From Bog-473 sp963779735 (GTDB lineage: Bacteria > Actinomycetota > Acidimicrobiia > Acidimicrobiales > RAAP-2): a stretch of 64,000 bases of DNA. The stretch is from the NCBI GenBank assembly GCA_963779735.1, contig CAVZZJ010000003.1, positions 186,001-250,000 of the forward strand, given 5' to 3'. Shown piece by piece: positions 52,585 to 59,843 of this stretch. Made by a program: the position numbers and the translations under genes. Each line of letters starts with the position of its first letter. The stretch's first letter is position 1. A model generated the notes under the pieces. The model was not told the origin of the DNA. It saw only the letters and a program-made list of their open reading frames with translations, and ran no database searches.

Positions 52585-53913
52585 TCACCCTGGCGCCTCG
52601 ATCACCGGCGTGGCCCCCGAGAGGCTGAGCTGGCGGAGGAAGAGGACGCGGCTGTGGGGATAGCCGACGGCACCGGGTACCCATGCATCGAAGGCGATCC
52701 ACAGCGACCCACTCGAATCGGTGAACACGGACTGACCTCCTGGCCCGGCCCAGTCGGAGCCGGAGGTGAGAATCGGCTGCGACGACGGTTGGGCGCAGGG
52801 TCCGAGCGGCCCGCTGCAGATGGCCACCCCCACGGCGTAGTTGGCGCTGTCCCAATTGTTCCCCGAGTAGAGCAGAAAGTAACGCCCACCGGAGAGGACG
52901 AGGTCAGGGGCTTCGATCACGCCCGCCTCCCAACCCTGGTCTGCGGTAAGCAGTTCGGTGGGGGCTGTTCCCGCGAATCCGGTGCCCGCGGCGTTGAGCC
53001 GCTCGGACCAGATGGTTGCCGGTTGATCCCTTCCCCCGTTGGACTTCCATTCCAAGTAGGAAAGGCCGTCCGCGTCGACGAAGGCCGAGGGGTCGATGGA
53101 GCCGCCCAGGTTGGCCTGACACACGAGAGGGGAGACCGAATGGTCAATGAAGGGACCCTGGGGTTGGGTGGCGGTAGCCACCGAGATACACTCCTCTCCG
53201 CCACTCGGCCCTGCGACCACCGCTGCGTAGTAGAGGACAAAAATCGAACCGATCTGGAGTACCGAAGGCGCCCAGGTCCTACCCGGTTCGGCCCAGGCGG
53301 GCAGTGTGGGCAGGGCGTTGCCTACTGCGCTCCAATGGCTCAGATCGGTCGACTCAATGATCTGGATATTTCCCTCCGCCGAGTTGGTGGCATAGGCAAG
53401 GTACGTGTTTCCGACTCGCAGTACAAAGGGATCGGGAAAGTCGAAGGGATAAACGAGCCCTTCGCTCCCGCCGCCGTCGAGCGCTAAGCAGGCGCTCGAT
53501 ACGGCAGAGATGTCGCCGGTGGCCTGGGTGGTGTTATGGGCCGCAATCTGCTCATAGGCGCTCCGTACTCCTCCCAGGCAGCTACGCAGTGCCCCTATGT
53601 CGAGCCCCTGAAGCGAAACCGTCTTGTTGGTTGTGGCGAGGGCCCCTTCGCTCGTGGCCACCTGCCCGAGGATGGAAGTCACCGAAGCCTTCAGGGCGTT
53701 GCGGTGAGTGGTGGCCAACCCCTTGGCATACCTGGTCGCATTGAGGTCGAATCGGGAAACCGAGAGCATGCTGTCGGCCACCAAGAGGGCGTGCCGCTCC
53801 CGGCGGGCGCGGCCATGGGCCCCCAGGTCGGTCACCACGGCGGCACCCAGGGCACCGATCATGATGACCACCATCACCAGGACGGGCCAACGCCTCGGTC
53901 CCCGTTTATCCAT
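52585..53913 (-). CDS. Membrane-anchored GH43-like glycoside hydrolase
   Basis: The 442-aa protein has an N-terminal helix (WPVLVMVVIMIGALGAAVV), then a helical domain of about 110 aa with two Cys 30 residues apart (SCLGGV...VSSAC). A five-bladed GH43-like domain follows: FPDPFVLRVGNTYLAYAT, SIDPSAFVDADG and GWEAGVIEAPDLVLSGGRYFLLYSG. The Asp, Asp and Glu of the GH43 site are plausible in PDPF, DPSAF and EAPDL. It would cleave arabinose- or xylose-containing glycans outside the cell. The start overlaps the upstream gene's stop. Confidence 0.82.
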   Translation of the reverse strand: MDKRGPRRWPVLVMVVIMIGALGAAVVTDLGAHGRARRERHALLVADSMLSVSRFDLNATRYAKGLATTHRNALKASVTSILGQVATSEGALATTNKTVSLQGLDIGALRSCLGGVRSAYEQIAAHNTTQATGDISAVSSACLALDGGGSEGLVYPFDFPDPFVLRVGNTYLAYATNSAEGNIQIIESTDLSHWSAVGNALPTLPAWAEPGRTWAPSVLQIGSIFVLYYAAVVAGPSGGEECISVATATQPQGPFIDHSVSPLVCQANLGGSIDPSAFVDADGLSYLEWKSNGGRDQPATIWSERLNAAGTGFAGTAPTELLTADQGWEAGVIEAPDLVLSGGRYFLLYSGNNWDSANYAVGVAICSGPLGPCAQPSSQPILTSGSDWAGPGGQSVFTDSSGSLWIAFDAWVPGAVGYPHSRVLFLRQLSLSGATPVIEAPG

Positions 53914-54424
53914 CGGCGCTCACCGCACTCTGACAGCTCGTCGAGACCGCACTCAAGGCGCCGAGGGCAGAACCCTGATCGCCGACCGAAAGGGCGTTGA
54001 GGGCCTGTTCGACACCCCCGAGACACGACTCGAGAGCGGTGATGTCGGACCCTTGGGTCGACACGCTCGCCTGAGCCTGCGTGAGGGCGGCCTGGACGTC
54101 GTGCAGTTGCGTCGCCTCGGTGGCGAGGGCGGTCGTCGTCTGGCGCACCTGGCCATCGACCACGTGGACGTCGTGGCGAACCGAAGCGAGATCCCCGAGC
54201 ACCATCTCGATCTGACGCCGCGTCAGGTTGAGCAATCCATGGGTCTTGTCGAATTGGGTGTTGGCTTGGACTTCGTTGCCTACCAAGACCCCCATCCCGA
54301 GTGCGAATGTGACGAACGTCACGGCGCATATCAGCCACTTTCGGCGGTATCTCGTGTCTTTCGTGGGTGCTGGTGCATCTTGGGCATCGCGTGGTCGTGG
54401 CCTGGTCAGAACCTCCGAGGTCAC
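53906..54424 (-). CDS. Membrane-anchored coiled-coil protein sharing the Cys domain of its neighbour
   Basis: The 172-aa protein has a cytoplasmic start, one helix (KWLICAVTFVTFALGMGVLVG), then a long predicted coiled coil (FDKTHGLLNLTRRQIEMVLGDLASVRHDVHVVDGQV and onward). It ends in TQGSDITALESCLGGVEQALNAL...ALSAVSTSC, whose Cys spacing (C-x29-C) and wording match the domain in the GH43-like neighbour. The GTG start at 54424 leads the operon, and its stop overlaps the next start by 8 bases. It may pair with the hydrolase at the membrane. Confidence 0.78.
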   Translation of the reverse strand: MTSEVLTRPRPRDAQDAPAPTKDTRYRRKWLICAVTFVTFALGMGVLVGNEVQANTQFDKTHGLLNLTRRQIEMVLGDLASVRHDVHVVDGQVRQTTTALATEATQLHDVQAALTQAQASVSTQGSDITALESCLGGVEQALNALSVGDQGSALGALSAVSTSCQSAVSADG

Positions 54425-54858
54425 GGCCGCCGACCTCTTCGATCTGTACGGGGGTTGCGAGACCCAGGAGCAACGATGTCAGCTTCCACACATTCTCCTG
54501 TCGAGATGGAAGTACCGCCATCCACACCGTTAACTTCGGACCTGTGACCCACCTGTCACCGCGATGAAGGGAAAGTAAAATTGCACGGAGCACGTCCGGG
54601 CCGCACCTAGAACCCCGTCAGTGCATGACGCAACTCTGTGACATTCCACAAGCCATGGCGCCGAAAGCGTTCAAGAGCGCAACCGAGGTAGCGGGTAGGA
54701 CCTTGGCGCTGAGCGTCGCCAGACCGAGCGGATGCTGCACCGACCTCCACAACCCAAAGACGCGTGAAGACACCATGTCACCCGTCGGCTCGATGTTGAT
54801 GCCCCACGGGAGTGCGAGGGTCCACGCTTCTGCGAGAGTCCGCCCCTAAGGTGGCCAG
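54425..54858. other. Divergent intergenic region
   Basis: This 434-bp stretch separates the GH43-like operon from the rightward repeat protein and must hold both promoters. I see no gene, no strong palindrome and no clear consensus promoter. Confidence 0.4.
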
Positions 54859-56139
54859 GTGATCACACCCCTAAAGAGGCCTCTTCCCTTTGCCGCCGCG
54901 GCCGGTCTGGTCCCGCTGGTGGCGTTGACGATCATCGGCGGCGGGGGCGCCGACGCAGCAGGCGCCAGTCCACCGCCTGCCGTCGCCCACATCGCCACCG
55001 GTCCGCTGTCGGCCTCCACCGCGCTCCTCAGTTTCGGATCGGGAACGGTTGGTGACATTTTCGGTCCCCAAGACGTGACGTTCACCAACACGAGCGCTAC
55101 CCCCGACACGGTGACCGACTTCACCTTCGCCGGTACGGATCCGGACGACTTCATCGAGATCGACCAGTGCGGGACGCTGGCGGCCGGGGCGTCCTGCGTT
55201 GTCCAGGTGTATTTCGTGCCTGGTACCCTCGGATTCCGGCAGGCTACCATCTCACCCAACGACGGCTCGGCCTCGCCCCCGGTCATCACTCTGGACGGCA
55301 CGGGCACCGAGGGCTACTACGAGACCACCGCCCAAGGTGGCCTCTACACGCACGGCGACGCTGCGGGGTTCGGCGGTGAGACAGGGACCGCCCTGTCGCA
55401 GCCCATCGTCGGGAGCGCGGCAACCGGTGACGACGCCGGCTACTGGCTGGTGGCCTCCGACGGCGGCATCTTCACCTTCGGGGACGCCGGGTACTTCGGT
55501 TCGACCGGAGGCATCCACCTGAACAAGCCCATCGTGGGCATGGCGGCCACACTCGATGCCGGCGGCTACTGGCTGGTGGCGTCCGACGGGGGCATCTTCA
55601 CCTTCGGCGACGCCGAATACTACGGCTCCACGGGAGGCATCATCTTGAACAAGCCCATCGTGGGCATGGCGGCCACGCCCGACGGGGGCGGCTACTGGCT
55701 GGTAGCCTCCGACGGCGGCATCTTTACCTTCGGCGACGCGCAGTTCTACGGCTCGACCGGAGGCATCCACCTCAACCAGCCCATCGTGGGCATGGCGGCC
55801 ACGCCCGACGGGGGCGGCTACTGGCTGGTGGCCTCCGACGGCGGCATCTTTACCTTCGGCGACGCGCAGTTCTACGGCTCGACCGGAGGCATCCACCTCA
55901 ACAAGCCCATTGTGGGCATGGCGGCCACGCCCGACGGGGGCGGCTACTGGCTGATGGCGGCCGACGGCGGCATCTTCACCTTCGGTGACGCCCCGTTCGA
56001 TGGGAGCTCCACCGGGGCCTCGACGGCGAACTTCGTCAGCATTGCCGGTGATGGCCCGCCGACCCTGCAGGCGTTTCTAGGTGTCCCTGCCATCCACCGC
56101 GCCGCCGCGCTGGAGGATGCTCATCTGCGGTTGAGGTAG
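54859..56139 (+). CDS. Secreted repeat protein with choice-of-anchor-like domain
   Basis: The 426-aa protein has a signal peptide (PFAAAAGLVPLVALTIIGGGGADAAGA). Next is an Ig-like domain of the choice-of-anchor D type (LSFGSGTVGDIFGPQDVTFTN, GTLAAGASCVVQVYFVPGTLG, DGTGT). Five tandem copies of 42 aa follow, with the consensus GGGYWLVASDGGIFTFGDAQFYGSTG and NKPIVGMAATPD; the DNA period is exactly 126 bp (copies at 55441, 55567, 55693, 55819 and 55945). The GTG at 54859 follows AAGGTGG. It is probably a surface propeller. The repeats resemble those of the protein at 18355-19566. Confidence 0.87.
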   Translation: MITPLKRPLPFAAAAGLVPLVALTIIGGGGADAAGASPPPAVAHIATGPLSASTALLSFGSGTVGDIFGPQDVTFTNTSATPDTVTDFTFAGTDPDDFIEIDQCGTLAAGASCVVQVYFVPGTLGFRQATISPNDGSASPPVITLDGTGTEGYYETTAQGGLYTHGDAAGFGGETGTALSQPIVGSAATGDDAGYWLVASDGGIFTFGDAGYFGSTGGIHLNKPIVGMAATLDAGGYWLVASDGGIFTFGDAEYYGSTGGIILNKPIVGMAATPDGGGYWLVASDGGIFTFGDAQFYGSTGGIHLNQPIVGMAATPDGGGYWLVASDGGIFTFGDAQFYGSTGGIHLNKPIVGMAATPDGGGYWLMAADGGIFTFGDAPFDGSSTGASTANFVSIAGDGPPTLQAFLGVPAIHRAAALEDAHLRLR

Positions 56140-56253
56140 CCGAAGGATAAGAACAACACGCCAAGAACGTGGCACCAGTAGCTTGTGGGTGAGGCGGTAG
56201 CTCCGGAAGTCCAGCTCCCTTGAGCAGGTCAAACAGCTCCTCGATCGTCGGCG

Positions 56254-56874
56254 TCAAGTCAGAGGTGGAATACCGAGCATCTCGCGGAACTCGTCTGTCG
56301 AGTTCGTCACGGGGAAGGGCTCTGCGGGGACTGGTAGCTCGAGCCGTTCACAGATCGAATCCCAGCCGTCGCCAAGGTTCCATTCGAGCAGGCGGCTCGC
56401 CGGCACTTCGGCACGTACCTCGTCGTTGTGGCGGATATAGGCATCGATCATGGCTGTCGGGTCGTCGAAACGGTCGCTGAATCGGTCCCGCAGGAGCTTG
56501 CGCACCTCGTCCATCCATGGCGCGACCTCAGGCGGCATGTGGTCGAAGGTCAAAAAGATCGTGTTCGAGGCGCTGCGGTACCACTCTTCGGGATCGCGAA
56601 CCGACAGCAGCACGAGCGCATCCGGATTGGCCTGTGACAGTTCTCGCCAGAACGCCCCACCCGGCCAGTCCACGATCGCCCCATAGCGCCCCAACATTCG
56701 TGACCAGTCGACCGGTCGACCTTCAATGGCGTCGATCCAGGCTGGTATTTGGTCGGGGTCCCCGAGTATTTCGAGCATGTGGTGGCACGGGGCATCGAGG
56801 AGCTGCTCGAGCGCCAGCTTGAGTGAATGCGTCCCGGTTCGGCCGACGCCCGCACCAACGACCTTGAGTTCCAC
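56254..56874 (-). CDS. Sulfotransferase-like P-loop protein
   Basis: The 206-aa protein starts VELKVVGAGVGRTGTHSLKLALEQLLDAPCHHM, whose GVGRTGTHSL loop is the PAPS-binding P-loop of the Sulfotransfer_4-type family. ALVLLSVRDPEEWYRSA follows, which may supply the 3'-phosphate contact, with FPVTNSTDEFREML near the end. The GTG at 56874 has AGGAGGGA upstream. It would transfer sulfate, but the acceptor is unknown and some relatives lack demonstrated activity. Confidence 0.8.
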   Translation of the reverse strand: MELKVVGAGVGRTGTHSLKLALEQLLDAPCHHMLEILGDPDQIPAWIDAIEGRPVDWSRMLGRYGAIVDWPGGAFWRELSQANPDALVLLSVRDPEEWYRSASNTIFLTFDHMPPEVAPWMDEVRKLLRDRFSDRFDDPTAMIDAYIRHNDEVRAEVPASRLLEWNLGDGWDSICERLELPVPAEPFPVTNSTDEFREMLGIPPLT

Positions 56875-57183
56875 AAGTCCCTCCTCTTGAAAGTGACAAG
56901 CACCGGAGGCCGACCACTGACCGCCGGATCCATCGAACAACCCCTTGTGCCGGCAGATCCTGCCATAGATCTCCCTCTCAGGTTCTCTCTGGATTGATCC
57001 GGTCCGCGATATCGCCGCCGGGACGGACGTGACACTCGACATCTCGGGTGGACGCTCCGATGGGACCATCTCAACCGCTCCAAGGGCGCCACCGCGTTGG
57101 GCCGACGGGGTGCAATCATCTGCCAAACGTAGGTATGTAGGTATTTAGAGTCGGTGTGAGCGGGAGGGGAGCGGGAGGGACGG
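56875..57183. promoter_or_regulatory. Divergent intergenic region with tandem octamer
   Basis: GTAGGTAT is duplicated in tandem at 57129-57144, about 40 bases before the GTG of the DUF4405 gene. A GGGAGGGA ribosome site lies just before that start. The octamer pair may be an operator or overlap a -10 box (TATTTAG follows). Confidence 0.45.
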
Positions 57184-57726
57184 GTGACGGATGCGGAGTT
57201 GCGGACCACGAGGGCACACTCGTCTCGCCAGGGCGCCGAACGGTCCAGGGTGTCACTCCGGACCCGGGTCGACCTGGTTCTCGACACAGCGCTCCTCTTG
57301 GCCTTCGGGGTGGCCTTCACCTTCAGCTTCACGGGACTGACCATTCACGAGTGGTTCGGACTCGCCTTTGGGCTCGCGCTCCTGATCCACCTCACGCTGC
57401 ACTGGGACTGGGTCGTCCGCACAACCCGGGGCATGCTGTCCACCACGGGGCGCCGCCGGCTCATGTGGGTGATCAACTGCATCCTCATGCTCGACCTGAC
57501 GCTCTGCATCGCCTCGGGAATCCTCATCTCCGAAGTGGCGATCCCCTCGCTTGGCATCCATCTGGCCGGAGTGGGTGGCTACTGGACGACGCTGCACTCC
57601 CGGACGGCCGACGCCGCCATTGTGCTCATCGCCGTGCACATCGGGCTTGACTGGCGCTGGATCGTCACCGTTGTGCGCAGGACGGGCCGTGGCTTAATGG
57701 GCACCGTCGGGCGTGGTCGCCCATGA
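57184..57726 (+). CDS. DUF4405 family membrane protein
   Basis: The 180-aa protein has four helices and conserved His positions: TGLTIHEWFGLAFGLALLIHLTLHWDWVVRTTRGM, then WTTLHSRTADAAIVLIAVHIGLDWRWIV. This is the DUF4405 pattern, related to the cytochrome b561-like fold, so the paired His may bind heme. It starts with GTG at 57184 and overlaps the next gene by ATGA. It is probably a membrane electron carrier or sensor. Confidence 0.82.
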   Translation: MTDAELRTTRAHSSRQGAERSRVSLRTRVDLVLDTALLLAFGVAFTFSFTGLTIHEWFGLAFGLALLIHLTLHWDWVVRTTRGMLSTTGRRRLMWVINCILMLDLTLCIASGILISEVAIPSLGIHLAGVGGYWTTLHSRTADAAIVLIAVHIGLDWRWIVTVVRRTGRGLMGTVGRGRP

Positions 57727-58133
57727 GCACTCGCAAGGGGCGCGGTCTGGCGAAGTTCTGCCGGCAGTTCGCTGCCGCGCTGGTGGTCGTAACGGCGGTG
57801 GCCTTCATCGGTGTCGCCATCGAGCACAGCCCGGTGTCACAAGCGATCGCACCCCACGAGACTGGCGGTGACAAGGCCAAGATCATCGAGCGAGGTGGGC
57901 ACGCCTTCGCCGAGATCAAGACGCCCAACGGGGAGTTGCTTCGTCAACTCCCCGTTGGATTCAGCGGTCCGGGCCAGCGCGGCAGGGGTGGTTCGGGTTC
58001 GCCCCCGGACTGGCAGCTGTGGAGGAACGTCGTGTTGATCATCGTCCTCATCGCGCTCGTTGCTGCTGCCACAGCCGGTCTCGACAAGGTACGCCGTACT
58101 TCCAGGCGGCTGCGTCAATCCGCCCGAGCCTGA
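57723..58133 (+). CDS. Two-helix membrane protein, partner of the DUF4405 gene
   Basis: The 136-aa protein has an N-terminal helix (FAAALVVVTAVAFIGVAIE), an extracellular middle of about 60 aa (KAKIIERGGHAFAEIKTPNGELLRQLPVGF) and a second helix (NVVLIIVLIALVAAATAGL) with a basic tail. It is coupled to the DUF4405 gene by ATGA. A perfect 13-bp hairpin lies inside it at 57926-57957. No family is recognised. Confidence 0.7.
   Translation: MSTRKGRGLAKFCRQFAAALVVVTAVAFIGVAIEHSPVSQAIAPHETGGDKAKIIERGGHAFAEIKTPNGELLRQLPVGFSGPGQRGRGGSGSPPDWQLWRNVVLIIVLIALVAAATAGLDKVRRTSRRLRQSARA
57926..57957 (+). repeat. Perfect 13-bp inverted repeat inside a coding region
   Basis: CAACGGGGAGTTG (57926-57938) and CAACTCCCCGTTG (57945-57957) are perfect inverted copies around the 6-base loop CTTCGT. 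It encodes part of the extracellular segment. A stem this strong inside a gene could slow translation, end transcription early or be a processing site. Confidence 0.7.
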
Positions 58134-58284
58134 GCGATCGCTACCCCTGGGCGTTTCTTGACGAAGCGATTGCCCCGAGCGCATGTGGAAATGGAGGTGC
58201 CCCCAGCTCCGAACTGCCTAGCCCCGGCCGTAGAGGGCAGGGTGCCGAACGGGCAGTATCGCGTTCAGTTATAGACTTGACAGT

Positions 58285-58587
58285 GTGAAGATGCCGATCT
58301 CTTGCAGTCTCGAACAGAGCGACGCCCGCTCTCAACTCGGCGAGTGGCAGGAGGTGCTTCGCCGGGTTGTGGATCGCTCCGAACGCGTATCACCCAATCG
58401 ACTGGAACTCGGCCTTATCCCCGAATCCGAAATCGACCCAGTCATCAGACTCGCCCGGCGTGAAGTGGCGTGCTGTCCGTTTTTCACCTTCACCGTCGAG
58501 ATCGCCGCGGAGCGGCTTGTTCTCGCTGTCGACGTACCAAACGACGCAATCGAGATTCTCGATCAGCTTGTTGCCAGCGCACGGTGA
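58285..58587 (+). CDS. Small conserved hypothetical protein, possibly leaderless
   Basis: The 100-aa protein reads ISCSLEQSDARSQLGEWQEVLRRVVDRSERV, then IRLARREVACCPFFTFTVEIAAERLVLAVDVP. The CCxFFxF pattern after an ALAxxE-type helix is like small proteins found near metal-resistance genes, but none is adjacent here. TATAGA at 58270-58275 is 9 bases before the GTG, with no ribosome site, so a leaderless start is likely. Confidence 0.7.
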   Translation: MKMPISCSLEQSDARSQLGEWQEVLRRVVDRSERVSPNRLELGLIPESEIDPVIRLARREVACCPFFTFTVEIAAERLVLAVDVPNDAIEILDQLVASAR

Positions 58588-58948
58588 GGACGGCGAACCC
58601 CGCTGCTGTACCGGCTGATCCAGCGAACTGGCGCGCCGCAAGTCTCTCCGTCGAGCAGCGCATCTTCGCCGACACCCGTCTCTGTTCGATTTTCGGTGAG
58701 GGGCAAGACGGCCCATTTGGATGGCTCTTCGTACAAGGCAGTGGCGAACGTGATCTCGAATACCCGGCCCGCAGGCACGTCCCGGATGCCCAAAGAATGT
58801 TCGACTGCTGCCAGTAAAGGTCCCGATCGGTGGACGTAGGTCTTTGACCCATCCACGCCCAGCCGCCCGCCATTGCTTAGGATCGTGCCATGCGGATCCC
58901 TAGGCTCCGAGCCGGGTGAGCTACATCCCCTGAGGGAAGAGGGAACAC
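58588..58948. other. Long intergenic region
   Basis: A minus-strand frame reads GRVFEITFATALYEEPSKWAVLPL within 58563-58970 and might be a decayed or small gene, but it lacks a good start and overlaps the previous coding end. I do not call it. No hairpin was noticed. Confidence 0.35.
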
Positions 58949-59662
58949 GTGCCCGAGGGTCTCTCACCAAGCGAGGTCGGCAAGGAAATCCAAGAACACA
59001 GGCAACACACGATCGCCGACGATCACGGCGAGGACCATGATGGGAACCAATCGCACATCCTTACCATCATTGAGGCCGTCCTTCTCGCTGTCGTCGCCAT
59101 CATGGCTGCATACTCGGGCTACGCCTCGGCTCGATGGGGAACCGACTCCTCGCTCAAGCTGGCCAAGGCGGCAACGGCGCGGACTGAGGCCAATCGGTTC
59201 TCCGAAATCGCCGACACGACCAAGGACTTCGACGCCCTGACGTTTGACGCCTGGTTCACCGCGTACGCGGTACGGAATCAGACCGCCATGACAGTTGCCG
59301 AAAGGCGATTTCGACCGCAGTTCCGCGTTGCATTCAACGCCTGGTTGGCGACCGACCCGCTCACGAATCCAAACGCTCCACCAGGTCCCACCTACATGCC
59401 GCAGTACGTGCAACCTGAGCGGACGCAGGTCAACGATCTCGATGCCCAAGCGGACGCCTACTACGCGGCGGGCGAGGCGGCGGGCAACAACTCCGACAGC
59501 TATGTACGGATCGTCGTCTACTTGGCGACGGTTCTATTCCTCATCGGCATTAGCACTCACTTTCGCGTTCGATCTGCCCGGATCGGTCTGGTCGTCGTAG
59601 GCGGAGCGATCTTGGCCTTCTCAGTGGTGCTCTTGATACAAGCACCGAAGCCGTCCTTCTAA
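58949..59662 (+). CDS. Hypothetical membrane protein, three helices
   Basis: The 237-aa protein has a His/Asp-rich start (EHRQHTIADDHGEDHDGNQSH), a first helix (HILTIIEAVLLAVVAIMAAYSGYASARWG), an extracytoplasmic region with a helical Ala/Thr-rich part and PGPTYMPQYVQPE, and two C-terminal helices (IVVYLATVLFLIGIS and IGLVVVGGAILAFSVVLLI). The GTG at 58949 has GAGGGA upstream. The layout recalls DUF4337-type proteins. The function is unknown. Confidence 0.72.
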   Translation: MPEGLSPSEVGKEIQEHRQHTIADDHGEDHDGNQSHILTIIEAVLLAVVAIMAAYSGYASARWGTDSSLKLAKAATARTEANRFSEIADTTKDFDALTFDAWFTAYAVRNQTAMTVAERRFRPQFRVAFNAWLATDPLTNPNAPPGPTYMPQYVQPERTQVNDLDAQADAYYAAGEAAGNNSDSYVRIVVYLATVLFLIGISTHFRVRSARIGLVVVGGAILAFSVVLLIQAPKPSF

Positions 59663-59843
59663 GGGCCGCGAGGAACCGCTCTCTTCCGGGTCGGGACCGG
59701 GGCGTCGGGAGGTTAAACGAAGCGGTCTGAGGGCGTTTCGCGCTGCGCCACCCCGGAACTCTTCCGCCACGAGGCGGTCAGGTGAAGCGATATCGCGTGC
59801 CCAGCGAGGAGCAGCGCAACTTCACCAACGCCTGTGCCCCAGC

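Noticed and set aside
58563..58970. 135-aa leftward frame
   Set aside because: The middle looks protein-like, but the start is poor, it overlaps the end of the gene at 58587 and no family is evident.
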